Shown in pieces: positions 1-8,742 of a stretch of 64,000 nt of DNA. Below the pieces are notes generated by a model that saw only the letters and a program-made list of their open reading frames with translations, was not told the DNA's origin and did not search any database. The stretch is from Trebonia sp963843745 (GTDB lineage: Bacteria > Actinomycetota > Actinomycetes > Streptosporangiales > Streptosporangiaceae). Every line of letters begins with the position of its first letter. Positions within the stretch are counted from its first letter, which is position 1. The stretch covers positions 930,001 through 994,000 of the forward strand of contig CAWJLP010000007.1 of assembly GCA_963843745.1 (NCBI GenBank), read 5' to 3'. Made by a program: the position numbers and the translations under genes.

Positions 1-1
1 C

Positions 2-340
2 GACGTTCTGCGGAACCAGCTAGCTCGCAACATCGATGTCATGCTCCAGCCCAACCCGAACCTGCAGAAACCGCTGACGCAACGGCTGCCTGAGCGGACC
101 TGCTTCGTGCTTATCACGCCCGAGATCTTCCGTGACCACCCGGAAAGCCGCCTTTACGGCTGGCTCATGCGCGACTACCAGCACCATCCCGCTGCCTTGC
201 GGCGCGACCTGCCTCACCGCACCGGAACAGACTTCGCCTCAGTTGCCACCCGGCTGGGTTGGCTCAGCTGGGAGGACTGCAACCGGGTGCTGCCCGGCGC
301 ATGCCCGTGGCTCCCGGCAACGTCTGCAGGGATTGGCTGA
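2..340 (+). CDS. Hypothetical protein, C-terminal part (5' end cut by the window)
   Basis: The frame is open from the left edge of the window and ends at a TGA at 338-340, so only the last 112 residues are visible. The peptide is well mixed, with hydrophobic and aromatic residues (for example LITPEIF, RLYGWLMRDY, RLGWLSWEDC), and reads like a genuine protein rather than a GC-rich shadow. I do not recognise the family. No signal peptide or membrane segment is visible in this part. An internal ATG at 41 could be proposed as a start, but the open frame upstream makes a longer gene more likely. The gene lies inside what appears to be an integrated island ending at the tRNA fragment at 3239-3287. 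Confidence 0.45.
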   Translation, partial: DVLRNQLARNIDVMLQPNPNLQKPLTQRLPERTCFVLITPEIFRDHPESRLYGWLMRDYQHHPAALRRDLPHRTGTDFASVATRLGWLSWEDCNRVLPGACPWLPATSAGIG

Positions 341-459
341 CGGCATGCTGGTCGGCCGCCAGCCGGGCACGCGTGACCGCAAGCCGCGCTGTTCTTCGAG
401 GTGAGCCAGCCGCTCCTCTTCTTCATTGCCGCAGCTTCCGCCCGCTCCTGTTTGTATGT

Positions 460-2130
460 TCAGTTACGGGAAATGGCTCTTGTTATACCTGCTATGACTG
501 TGGTTGCCAGCGTCCATCCGGCTACCTGTGCGATCAAGACGATCCACTGTCCGGGTGCACTGGCAGGGTAAGGATTCGGTTGGCCGATGTTCAGGACGGG
601 GACCACGGCGTAGAACGCGTAGATGACGGGCTGGAACTGAGCGTATGCGGGGTCCGCGCTGGAGTGCGGTGGGTAGACGGAGAAGTACCCTGCGGTCAGC
701 GCGATGAGAACAACGAGCCAGATTAGAGCGCGTGCGGGCCTATATCCATAGCCGACGGCGGCGTCCTGCAAGTACCCCCATGCTTTCCCGGCGAGCGGGA
801 GTCCTTCCCGGCGGCGGCGCTGCTTGGCCAGCAGGGCAGCTCTGGCTTGCTCGTCGTATCCAAGCGCACGGTAGTAGACGGCGAGCTGCTCGTAGGGCTG
901 GGGATGGTAACCGTCCTCGTCTCGGCACAAGGTCTCAAGCCGTTGAGCGGCGGGCAGGTACGGTTGGAGGCCCGTATAAGTCAGGCCGTTGAGATACAGC
1001 CGGCCCGGCAGGCACGTGGGTACCGCGTGCAGTTCGCCGATGTGTGCTCCGCGGAGATCCATCGTGCTGTCGCTGAGGACCGTCTCGCTGAATCGCATTT
1101 CGCCGCTGACCTGTGCCCCGGCCAGGTTGATGTCTCCGCGTGCAGTGAAACCCCCGGTGAACGACAGTGAGCTCTTCACCGTGAGACCAGGAGCCCGCAG
1201 GCAAATGCCGGCCGGGTTGGTGAGGGTCGCTCCATCGAATTCCATCGTGGCGCCTACAGCCGCACCGAACAGGTTAATCATGCCGGTGGCAACGAACTGT
1301 CCGTTGCAGTATAGGCCGCCGCCAACGCTGATCTGCGGAGCGTTGAGCGCATACTCACGATCTCCCTTATCGAGGCGGGCGTCGTTGAGCCACAGCTGGC
1401 CGCCGATTTGCGCGCCGAACATGTCCATTCCACCGGTGGCCGTGAAGCCATTCCCGCAAGACATGTCCGCTTTCACGCTAAGCCCCGGAGCCCGCAGCGC
1501 GAGCCCCGCTTGATTGCTGAGCACCGCACCGTCAAGTTCGAGCCCAGAACCGACGACGGCACCGAACAAGTTGACACCGCCAACAGCCCGCAGGCCACGG
1601 CAGTACATGCCGCCGTCCACGGTCAGGTCGGGTGCGTTGAGGGCGCGGCCAGATCCCGTCCCACCGAGTTCCGCGCCTGCAAGCCACACCCGCCCGCTGA
1701 TCCTGGCGGCGAAGATGTCAATCTGCCCGGCCTGGCACCCGGAGAAATCAGCATCCCCATCGACGCGGAGGCCGTAGCCAACCACCGACGGAAAACGTGA
1801 TCCGCTAAGATTGATAGATGCCATGCGTGCCTCGGTAAGGTCAATCCGCCCGGTAAATCGGCAGTTTTTCATCGTCACCGGCAGATCAAGCCGGACATGG
1901 CGAAGATCCAGCACCCCGGTGATCAAGGCGCCCTCCACCCAGAACGCGGCACCGGCACTGGACACCACGTCTCCTCGCAGCAGGGCGACTACGGTTTCGG
2001 CGCGGATCTGCTTGCGTCTCCCCCCGGCCCTCCCGCTCGGCACGCGGTCCCCGAGGTCAAGCTCCTTACCGGCAACAACGGATTCCCAGAGCCTTTCCTC
2101 CGCCTCAAACAAGTCGGCTGGCTTGTCCAT
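460..2130 (-). CDS. Membrane-anchored repeat (beta-helix-like) protein
   Basis: A 556-residue protein. Residues from about 75 to 390 are made of pentapeptide-like repeats with recurring units such as LFGA, GGLYC, LRAPGL and ELDGA; three longer blocks of roughly 55-60 residues recur, which predicts a right-handed beta-helix. After a short acidic/aromatic linker there are hydrophobic segments at about 469-485, 500-513 and 528-548, so the C-terminus is membrane-anchored and the repeat domain probably faces the cytoplasm. Relatives in Streptomyces are often labelled membrane-associated oxidoreductase, but I see no nucleotide- or cofactor-binding motif, so that name is not supported here. It starts with a clear ATG and stands alone on this strand, upstream of lsr2. 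Confidence 0.75.
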   Translation of the reverse strand: MDKPADLFEAEERLWESVVAGKELDLGDRVPSGRAGGRRKQIRAETVVALLRGDVVSSAGAAFWVEGALITGVLDLRHVRLDLPVTMKNCRFTGRIDLTEARMASINLSGSRFPSVVGYGLRVDGDADFSGCQAGQIDIFAARISGRVWLAGAELGGTGSGRALNAPDLTVDGGMYCRGLRAVGGVNLFGAVVGSGLELDGAVLSNQAGLALRAPGLSVKADMSCGNGFTATGGMDMFGAQIGGQLWLNDARLDKGDREYALNAPQISVGGGLYCNGQFVATGMINLFGAAVGATMEFDGATLTNPAGICLRAPGLTVKSSLSFTGGFTARGDINLAGAQVSGEMRFSETVLSDSTMDLRGAHIGELHAVPTCLPGRLYLNGLTYTGLQPYLPAAQRLETLCRDEDGYHPQPYEQLAVYYRALGYDEQARAALLAKQRRRREGLPLAGKAWGYLQDAAVGYGYRPARALIWLVVLIALTAGYFSVYPPHSSADPAYAQFQPVIYAFYAVVPVLNIGQPNPYPASAPGQWIVLIAQVAGWTLATTVIAGITRAISRN

Positions 2131-2471
2131 CGGTCAGATCATCCCACCCTCAACTCAGCCGGACATACAGAAAATCCACGCTACTGAGGCCGCACTGTAC
2201 AGACCTCCTGATTTGAGACGCGCGCAGATCGACCTTTTCGGCGTCGGTGTGATTACCTTGTCATCCTGGAGGACTCGGTGCCATATCGGCGGCTACGCGC
2301 GCGAGGTCCACTCACGTCTAGTCACTCTCGGCGATGAGCTCCGGGATGGAACAGATATCCGGGAGTGGACGTGGTGACGCCTATAGGCAATGCCTCGGCT
2401 AAGGTGCTTTCCCTGAGTCGTCTTTACGCCCTAATTCCTCGCGGCAGCGGGTCAGAGACCTGCCGCTGCTC
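2131..2471. other. Non-coding gap between the repeat protein and lsr2
   Basis: About 340 bases without a convincing reading frame; frames on the plus strand here are shadows running out of the neighbouring gene. It should hold the promoter of the repeat protein (minus strand) and the end of the lsr2 transcript. I see no strong hairpin or repeat. Confidence 0.4.
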
Positions 2472-2804
2472 TTACTGTCCGGCGGCCTCGCGGTATCTGG
2501 CCACGACATCGGCTGGTACCCGGCCGCGCTCCTTGATGTCGATGCCCTGGTCCTTGGCCCAGGCGCGGACCGCGTGGGTATCGATGGCGCTCGCGTTCCG
2601 CCGGGCGCCGCGGCTACTCCTGCGGATGCCGCCGACCTTACGGGCATGGGTGATGTATGCCTGCAGCGAGGTGCGCAGTTCCTGGCTGTGCGCAGCGTTC
2701 AAGTCGATCTCATAGTCGGCGCCGTCCAGGCCAAAGCGGACGGTGCCCTCGGCGTCACTGCCGTCAATGTCGTCGATGTAAAGGGTCTGCACCTTCTGGG
2801 CCAT
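2472..2804 (-). CDS. lsr2: Lsr2-family nucleoid-associated protein
   Basis: A 110-residue protein with the complete Lsr2 layout: an N-terminal dimerisation part (MAQKVQTLYIDDIDG, then a beta-rich stretch ending in EIDLN), a basic linker, and a C-terminal DNA-binding part with AWAKDQG followed by the RGR motif and VPADVV. Lsr2 binds AT-rich DNA in the minor groove through the RGR hook, bridges it, and silences horizontally acquired genes in actinomycetes. I start it at the ATG at 2804; a GTG two codons earlier is possible. As an extra copy inside a probable mobile island it may act as an island-borne silencer rather than the housekeeping protein. Confidence 0.92.
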   Translation of the reverse strand: MAQKVQTLYIDDIDGSDAEGTVRFGLDGADYEIDLNAAHSQELRTSLQAYITHARKVGGIRRSSRGARRNASAIDTHAVRAWAKDQGIDIKERGRVPADVVARYREAAGQ

Positions 2805-3238
2805 GAACACATTCCGTTTCTTTAGCTGTCCTGATCACCAGCAAGCGTAGACGGCCGGTAAGCTCTATCCGCGCAGGCACGCGGCCACCGGCCGTGCGCC
2901 GGCCATCCGTATGTCGCTATTGGCCGCTTTCCCGCTGCGAGGACGGTTGCCTGCTAAACAGGAGACCGCGGTTGAGGCCGACGCCGTGACCACCGGCTGC
3001 GGTGTGCTGCCTGAATCCGGCGGCGGCCACGAGACGGTCAAGGTCTGCATAGTCATGGTGTCGTAGGGGATCCGATTGCATAGTGGATCTCCGTTGACCG
3101 GCAGGCCCGGGCAAAACCAGTACCAAACCAAGTGCCAACCTGCCCAGATCCCGCCAGACCGAGCCAGACCTCCCCAGACGCAATAGCGGATCTGAATGCG
3201 GTAACCGGACCCAGCACGACATCGTCAGACGAAACCCG
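2805..3238. other. Intergenic region upstream of lsr2, up to the tRNA fragment
   Basis: About 430 bases. No frame here gives a recognisable protein. A peptide beginning MELRGFEPLTFCMPC, read leftwards from 3286, is a well-known artefact of translating tRNA 3' ends and is not a gene. The lsr2 promoter should lie at the left part. No tRNA 5' half precedes the fragment at 3239. Confidence 0.45.
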
Positions 3239-3287
3239 GCTGCATGGCATGCAGAAGGTCAGGGGTTCGAATCCCCTTAGCTCCACC
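3239..3287 (+). other. 3' half of tRNA-Ala(GGC): probable island attachment site
   Basis: From 3239 the sequence follows tRNA-Ala(GGC) from the anticodon arm onward: anticodon loop ATGGCAT at 3244-3250 with GGC as anticodon, variable region AGGTC, T-arm with the TTCGAAT loop and a perfect 5-bp stem (3261-3277), acceptor strand TAGCTCC (3278-3284) and discriminator A. The upstream 40 bases cannot form the D-arm or the 5' acceptor strand, so the gene is not complete. A 3' tRNA segment of this length is the typical duplicated core left by tyrosine-recombinase integration of actinomycete elements. By orientation, the complete tRNA and the integrase should lie to the left, outside the window. Confidence 0.8.
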
Positions 3288-3298
3288 TTAGCTCCACC
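3277..3298 (+). repeat. Tandem TTAGCTCCACC repeats flanking the transposon, left side
   Basis: TTAGCTCCACC, the tRNA acceptor end, occurs twice in tandem at 3277-3287 and 3288-3298, directly abutting the left terminal inverted repeat at 3299. The same unit is doubled, with an extra CC, on the right side at 8284-8307. This is what a target duplication at the tRNA end would give, though the doubling on each side suggests more than one insertion or slippage event. Confidence 0.75.
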
Positions 3299-3315
3299 GT
3301 GAGGTCTTCACGTTT
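3299..3315 (+). repeat. Left terminal inverted repeat
   Basis: GTGAGGTCTTCACGTTT, matching exactly the reverse complement of 8265-8281; the match stops after 17 bases. Confidence 0.8.
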
Positions 3316-3479
3316 TGGTGAGGCCTATTTTCATGTTTGGGTCTGACATTCCGCTGCGCGGGTGCAGCCGTTGGGTGCACGACAATTTTGTAGGTAGTCG
3401 AGATCATGTTCGGGTCTGGCACTGGTCAGGCGGTGCGCGTCTGAGTGTGCGGGGTGTTGCAGACGGTCTCCCAGGTGCT

Positions 3480-5187
3480 GCTGGCCTCGCTGGCAGCGCA
3501 GGGCGATGATGGCGTCGGCGCCGCTGACGGTCCAGTGCATGCCTGCCTGCTTGAGTCTTTGCCCGACGACCGATCTACAGCTGTTCGGTTCTGGACACCG
3601 AGCCGACGAAGAGGCGCTCACTGGCGGAACAGTGGAAGCGCATACGGGGGGCGTTGTTCTCGAAGTAGCCGAGGGCGGTGTCGATCTCGTCTTTCTTCAC
3701 GCCTTCGAGGGGGTACTCGCGGACGGCTGCCGCGATGCCGTCGACGTAGCCGTAGTCGAGGTCTTCCAGGCGGGCGGTGAGCCATTCATCATTCGGTCGC
3801 CGAGCATGAACTCCAGCCTGCGGGCGAGGTCGTACAGGTGCCGCGGGCGTGGAACAGGTTCACGACCTGGGTCGCTTCCGGGAACTTCGCGGTGGCGATG
3901 TTCCGGATCCAGGCGTCGCCGTCGCCGAGGACGGTGAGCTGGCGGACGTGGTCCGCGCCGCGGCGGATGCCCTCGGCCCTCACCAGGATCCCGAACGTCG
4001 CGGAGGGCTCGAAGGTGGCGATGACGCTGGTGGACGCGCGGTCGCGGACCGGGTAGCGGTCCTTGTCGAGCCTGTCCTGGGTGAAGAAGACGGCGAGCTT
4101 GACCTCGCGGGTGCGGGCGCGGTCGTCCTCGCCCTTGCCGTCCCGGCCTGCGGTCTCCTTCGCGGTCATCGGGGACGCCGGTGCCGTCGATGACGGCGTA
4201 GAGCTTGTCCGGCAGCGGGGACGGCGGCAGCGGGACCAGCTTGCGGGAGGCGATGAGCCGGGCGCGTTCCCGGCCGGCTGCCGCGAGCGACGGTGCCGCT
4301 GGCCTCGGCGGCCCGCTCGACCGCTTGGCGGTGAGCCGGATCGCCGGCGAGTTCTTCCAGGAGGCTCGCGGCCTCGCGAACGGGACGGCGGCGGCTGCCA
4401 GGTCGTTCATCGCGGTCAGGCCCGGCGACATCGAGGTGCCCGCGATGCCGAGCTCGGCGTCGCGGGGGGCGAGGCGTGCCCGCAGGCCGCGCAGTGATAC
4501 CAGGCCCGCGAGCACGGTGACCAGGCCGAGTGCGGTGTCGAAGGACTTGTCCCGGTCGCCGGCGAACACGGCCTCGTGGCCCTGGCCGCAGGGGACGCGA
4601 GGGTCCCCGGTGGCCGCGGTCAGCGGCCAGCAGCTCGATCCAGCATGCTCCTGCTGACCTTCAGCAGCCTGGCGCGGATCACCTGCTCCGCCGCCTCCAT
4701 GCCGGCACCGCCGCAGCCCATGGCCCTGGCGGCCTCGGCGGCGAGCCGTCTTAGCTCGGCGGCCTGCTGCGCCGCGAGCGCGTCCCGGAGCCCCTTTCCC
4801 CTCCCGTCCCGGAAGGGGAATCCTCGCCGGCGTCGCGCGGCACGGCCGGGCGGGCGTGCGCAGATCGCCTCGTTCACCTCCGTGACTTGCCCGGCAGGTC
4901 GCGGAACCGCTCGTGCTCCGCGACCTCCCGGCGGGCCTTGCCCAGCTCCGGCCCCGGTCGTAGGTGCACCGTCCGCGTCCGGCCGTCCGCCTTCCGCGTC
5001 AGGTTCCACTGCGGCCCGTGCCAGGATGCTCCGGCGCGGCGCACGCGCAGTTCGGCTTGCCGCACTTGCGGCGGACCTCGTTCAGCGATCCCCGGCGGAA
5101 GTCCCCGACCTGCCCCAGCTCCGCGTAAAGCTCGCCCGCCGGCGTTCCAGTTCCGCCAGCTCATCAGGTCCGTCAGGCACCGCATCT
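3480..5187 (-). pseudogene. ISKra4-family transposase, multiply frameshifted
   Basis: Reading leftwards and switching frames, the order of ISKra4 transposase motifs can be followed: an N-terminal helical part (about 4620-5187), then KLYAVIDGTGVP, TAKETAGRDGKG, REVKLAVFFTQ, GIRRGADHVRQLTVLGDG, IATAKFPEATQVVNLFHA, LARRLEFMLGDR, a stretch readable as YFENNAPRMRFH, and finally RLKQAGMHWTVSGADAIIAL near 3490. These pieces lie in at least three frames, so several indels have occurred and no intact protein can be made. The motifs and their order make the family call reliable; the exact ends are approximate. Confidence 0.85.
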
Positions 5188-5189
5188 CC

Positions 5190-5217
5190 AATCTGAGAGT
5201 ACTAATACTCTCAGATT
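5190..5217. repeat. Perfect 12-bp palindromic inverted repeat
   Basis: AATCTGAGAGTA at 5190-5201 and TACTCTCAGATT at 5206-5217 are exact reverse complements separated by CTAA. It is strikingly AT-rich for this genome and sits just upstream of the N-terminus of the ISKra4 transposase remnant and just after the end of the DDE remnant. It could be an operator or promoter-proximal hairpin of the transposase, or an element end. Confidence 0.7.
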
Positions 5218-5436
5218 AAGCCCGCAGCCAGCCACGATCCAGAACCCTACGAATGTGTCGCACACCCGCAGCCGTTGCCAGTTCTGTGCGCGGTTCGTGT
5301 CCGCCTGGTGGGTTCCTGGGTGCCCGGGGCTGTTTCCGGGCATGCTGCTGCTGTCCGCGTGCGGTGTCCGGGTGCTGCCGGGGTGTTCGTGGCGGGTGCT
5401 GTTCCCGCTGCGGGCGTGCTCGCCGGCTACGGCGGC

Positions 5437-6942
5437 CGGTGGCAGCGGCGAGCACGGTGAGCGTCTTGCGGCACCGTTGCGTGTCTGGGCGGGAGCCCGG
5501 CGGCGGCTCGCCGCGGTTCTCGGCCTGCCGGGTGTCCAGGCGGCGAGGATGCGCTGGTTGCGGACGACGAGCAGCGTCACTGCGAACAACATGAGCGGCG
5601 TCAGGCCCATGAGGCGGCAAGGCGGTGATGGTCATCGTGCACGGTCCTGGTGACGGTGGCAAGCCGCGTTGGGCGCCGGTGCGGCGGGCGAGGATCGCCG
5701 GGCGCTTTTGACGGGTAGTCGTGTTTCTGGGCGGTCTTGGCGGTGACCTCGGGCGGCACGGTGAGGGTCTGCTGGGTGCAGCAGGCCTGGGGGTTTCCGG
5801 GGGGCTGCAGGATCTCCGGACGGTCCCGGTCCAGGGTCATCGACGGCGGACGCAGCGGGCTGCGGATCTTGCCCATGGCCGCGGGGCAGGCGACGCGGTG
5901 GTAGCCGTCTTCGTCGTCGCGGGTGATGCGGCCGAGCTTGGCGGGCCACTCGGCGGTGCGGGCTCGGCGCGGTGGCTTTTCCATGCTGGCGTCACGGGGC
6001 AGCGGGCCGAGTTCCAGCAGCGTGCGGGGCGTGGCGGGGCAGTACAGGTTCCCGTTGGCGATGATCGCGCCGTCGTGGGTGCCCTTGGGACCGCGGTCAT
6101 GCGGGTGAAGGTCATGGCGAGCCGGGCGCTGGCGACGCGCAGCGGCAGCGCCCAGGCGTCCGCGTCGCGGTGGGCGTAGCCGGAGTCGGCGAGCACGTCG
6201 CCGAGCGGGATGCCCTGGTCCGGCATCCGCGTCAGGACCGGGACGAGCGCGCGGACCGGGTAGTGCCGGCATGACGACAAGATGGCGCGGCGGGCGGGCT
6301 CGGGGACGTCGGGACCGTTTTCCTCGCGCATCATGATGGCGGCCGACAGGTAGTAGCCGAAAAACAGCTCGTCTTCGCTGCGCAGCAGGTTGTTCTTGCG
6401 GTGTCCCCAGGACGCCTCGGGGTCGGCGCAGTCCCGCCCCTGGCCGGCGGGGGCCGGGAGAAGGATTCCATGCCGGTCCAGTCCACGGCCAGCGAGCGGC
6501 TGGCGTCCTTGAACTCTTCCGGGACCGATGCCTCGAGCAGGCCGTCGCAGGCCGCCTGCAGCGCCTGCGACGGCAGCCCGCCGGGCTCATCTCCGGCGAG
6601 GGCGTCCGCGGCCAGGCCGAAGGTGTACTCGGTCTGCCGGTAGGTGAGCCGGTGCGGGCCGTGCTTCCAGTCCGCGATCACGCCGAGCCGCCGCTGGTCA
6701 TCTGCGGGCAGGCTGACAAGCGCCCGGTGGACGCGGGTCAGGTGGGCGGGCCGGTGATCGGCCTGGGCCAGGCACATCCCGGCCAGCAGGGTGCGGGCCT
6801 TCAGCTGCCGGGAGCGCACCCCGATGGGGAGCATGGCCTCGATCCGCGCCGCGGTGCCGGAGGCGTCGATGACGTCTTCCAGGGCCTCCAGCGTGATCAT
6901 GGCGGGCGGGCCGCCCCGAGCAGCCGCACCGCGCGGCTTCAT
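5437..6942 (-). pseudogene. DDE-type transposase-like gene, frameshifted
   Basis: The start region reads MITLEALEDVIDASGTAARI and continues through a helical domain to SLAVDWTGMESFSRP; the chain then continues in a second frame (MMREENGPDVPEPARRAILS, VLADSGYAHRDADAW), a third (GPKGTHDGAIIANGNLYCP, EWPAKLGRITRDDEDGYHRV, TAKTAQKHDYPS) and ends in pieces such as LMLFAVTLLVVRNQRILAAW and KTLTVLAAAT. The spaced acidic residues in AVDWT and VLADSGY suggest an RNase H-fold DDE transposase. Proteins of this kind occur in other actinomycetes, but I cannot name the IS family. At least three frame changes make it a pseudogene. It follows directly after the recombinase-like remnant on the same strand. 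Confidence 0.65.
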
Positions 6943-6949
6943 CAGCTCT

Positions 6950-7779
6950 CGCGGTGACCGGTCGCCGGGCGTCTGGGGCGCTGCCCGGCCGCGTGCACTG
7001 ACCGTGGGAAGCGCGAGCAGCTCCGGGCAGTCGGCCAGCCAGGTCGCGCGCAGCCGGGACGTGTCCAGGCGCGGTAGCCCGGTCCCGCCGTCCAGCGCGC
7101 TGATCAGCGGGGTCGTGATGTTCCGGCGCCCGGGATCAGCACCGCCGCAGATCAGCCCGCTCCCAGCCGACCGCGCGGCCGCCAGCAGCCGGGCGTGGTA
7201 GCGGTCCAGCACCGGCACCGTGCGGGGACGCGAGCCCCTGACCTGGACGATGACGCCACCGGAGCGGCAGGCCACGTCGCTGCCGCGCGCCTCGCGCGGG
7301 TCGCCGCGGATCAGCCCGGCGCCCGCGGCCAGGCTGACCAGCCCGGCCGCCCGCGCCTGCCGCTTCCGGGCGGGCTGAGCTTGCCCGCGGTGCAGGCAGC
7401 TGGACGCTCAGCCGCGCCAGGGCTGCTCGAGCGTTCCCGCGGATGGGCAGGTACGCCGGATATAGCTGCGGCACGACGCGCGGCCGATGAACCCGCGGGT
7501 TCGTCGCAGCGTCCGCCGCGCCACCGGCGACAGCCCCGGGGCGCACCGGGTGAACCGCTCGGCCACCGACGGGTGCAGCACGACTGCGGGCACCAGGTCC
7601 AAGCCCAGCGACGCCGCGTAATCGGCGAGCTTGCCTGCTGCCCACAGCAGGTTCTTCGCCCGTTCCCGCCCGTCCGGGGCAACCGTCGCGATTACGTCCC
7701 GGGCGAACGCCGCCGCCGGCGGCGACACCGACGACGGCCGCCACCGCCCGGTATAGGCAGCAGCCTCCGCTGCATTCAT
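6950..7779 (-). pseudogene. Tyrosine-recombinase-like gene, frameshifted
   Basis: The N-terminus (MNAAEAAAYTGRWRPSS, then a helical part with LVPAVVLHPSVAERFTRC and GLSPVARRTLRRTRGFIGR) resembles a SAM-like core-binding domain of phage-type integrases. After a frame change it continues as QLYPAYLPI and then, in another frame, as SGGVIVQVRGSRPRTVPVL, GLICGGADPGRRNITTPLIS and TGLPRLDTSRLRATWLADC, which looks like the second half of the catalytic domain. The catalytic tyrosine cannot be placed with certainty. It lies immediately upstream of the DDE-like remnant, suggesting that the two formed one transposition unit. Confidence 0.5.
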
Positions 7780-7800
7780 ACAGGATTTATACTGCTAGGA

Positions 7801-8183
7801 ATGCGCGAGACACCGCAACCCGGCTGCGAAAATGACAGCGTGTCGCCCACCCGCGCCCAGCAGGCCCGCGCCGCCCGCATCGCCGCGCAGATCGCCGAGC
7901 TCGCGCAGGCAGGCTTCATCCTGCCCGGCACCCTCACCGAGCGGATGACCCGCTGCGGCTACCCCGGCTGCCGCTGCCGCGCCGACCCGCCCGGCTGCAC
8001 GGCCCCTACCACCAGTGGACCCGCAAGATAAACGGCAAGACCGTCACCCGCATCCTCACCGACGACCAGCTCGCCGACTACCAGCCCTGGTTCGACAACC
8101 AGCGCCGCCTCCGGGAACTGATCACAGAGCTGGAGACCCTCAGCCAGGAAATCGCCGACAGCGACCCCCGCTGGGAACGCTAG
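7801..8183 (+). pseudogene. DUF6788-like small protein, single frameshift
   Basis: From an ATG at 7801 the frame encodes SPTRAQQARAARIAAQIAEL, then TERMTRCGYPGCRCRADPP. Near 7998 the frame must shift to continue as LHGPYHQWTRKINGKTVTR, LTDDQLADYQPWFDNQRRLR and LETLSQEIAD before TAG at 8181-8183. The Cys-rich CGYPGCRC followed by HGPY-x-QWTRK is the hallmark I associate with DUF6788 proteins, which often sit next to transposase genes. Function unknown. It is the only plus-strand gene in the element and abuts the right terminal repeat. Confidence 0.65.
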
Positions 8184-8264
8184 GCAGCCAAGACAAACGT
8201 GGGCACGCAGCACTTAATCTGTGGGCAACCGATCAGCCACAGCCCATCGGCCCAGCTCAGCCCC

Positions 8265-8281
8265 AAACGTGAAGACCTCAC
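8265..8281 (-). repeat. Right terminal inverted repeat
   Basis: AAACGTGAAGACCTCAC, the exact reverse complement of 3299-3315. It is followed by CC and two copies of TTAGCTCCACC (8284-8294 and 8297-8307). Confidence 0.8.
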
Positions 8282-8316
8282 CCTTAGCTCCACCCCTTAG
8301 CTCCACCCAGGTCAGG

Positions 8317-8347
8317 GGCCGGTTCGACCTCGGAAACCGGCCTTTTT
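8317..8347 (+). terminator. Rho-independent terminator, presumed to belong to the tRNA-Ala locus
   Basis: GGCCGGTT (8317-8324) pairs with AACCGGCC (8335-8342) around a 10-base loop and is followed by five T. It directly follows the last tRNA-end repeat, so it is most simply the original tRNA terminator, displaced from the tRNA end by the inserted element. Confidence 0.75.
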
Positions 8348-8742
8348 GGTGCCCGTACAGCAGCTTGGCCAGGGAATTACAACCCACGTAGGTGAGCACA
8401 AGGATCGCCCCTGGACCCGCGGTTTCACAATCGGTTCCGTGGAGGATGCCGAATGGTTCGCAGACATATACGTTGACGTGGAGCTGACTAAGGATCGGTG
8501 GGATTCTCCCCGGCCGAGCCTGAATATGGCGCCAAGCGTATACTCATAGGCGCGCCCGTCTGGATAAGGACACCTTCGCCAACACCTGTCACCTTTTACC
8601 ATACAGGCAGCGACGGGCCGCGTGGAAGAAACGTAAGAAAATGAAAGGCTAAGTTAGTGGACCCCCGTGACAGGCTGCACCGTGCAATGGATGGCTCGCG
8701 TCGGTCCGGGCAGTCTCGAGCCTGCTCCGGAAGTCAGTGAGG
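8348..8742. other. Gap between terminator and channel-like gene
   Basis: About 395 bases of lower GC than average. A plus-strand frame (8346-8549) contains a coherent acidic stretch (FTIGSVEDAEWFADIYVDVE) that could be a remnant of a real gene, but it has no recognisable family or ribosome-binding site. Nothing else is supported. Confidence 0.3.

Larger units (their letters stand above)
3299..8281. mobile_element. Decayed composite transposon of about 5 kb inserted at the tRNA end
   Basis: The segment is bounded by perfect 17-bp terminal inverted repeats, GTGAGGTCTTCACGTTT at 3299-3315 and its reverse complement at 8265-8281, and by copies of TTAGCTCCACC outside both ends. Inside are, in order, an ISKra4-type transposase remnant (minus), a perfect 12-bp palindrome, a DDE transposase-like remnant (minus), a tyrosine-recombinase-like remnant (minus) and a DUF6788-like remnant (plus). 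Every gene is interrupted by frame changes, so the element is probably immobile. It separates the tRNA fragment from its presumed terminator at 8317-8347. Whether this is one multi-gene element or an ISKra4 element with another nested inside cannot be decided here. Confidence 0.75.

Noticed and set aside
460..2130. Oxidoreductase as function of the repeat protein
   Set aside because: Relatives carry this label, but no cofactor-binding motif is visible; beta-helix repeats and membrane helices are all that can be seen.
3053..3286. Peptide beginning MELRGFEPLTFCMPC on the minus strand
   Set aside because: It is the reverse translation of a tRNA 3' end, a known annotation artefact; the tRNA-Ala match explains it.
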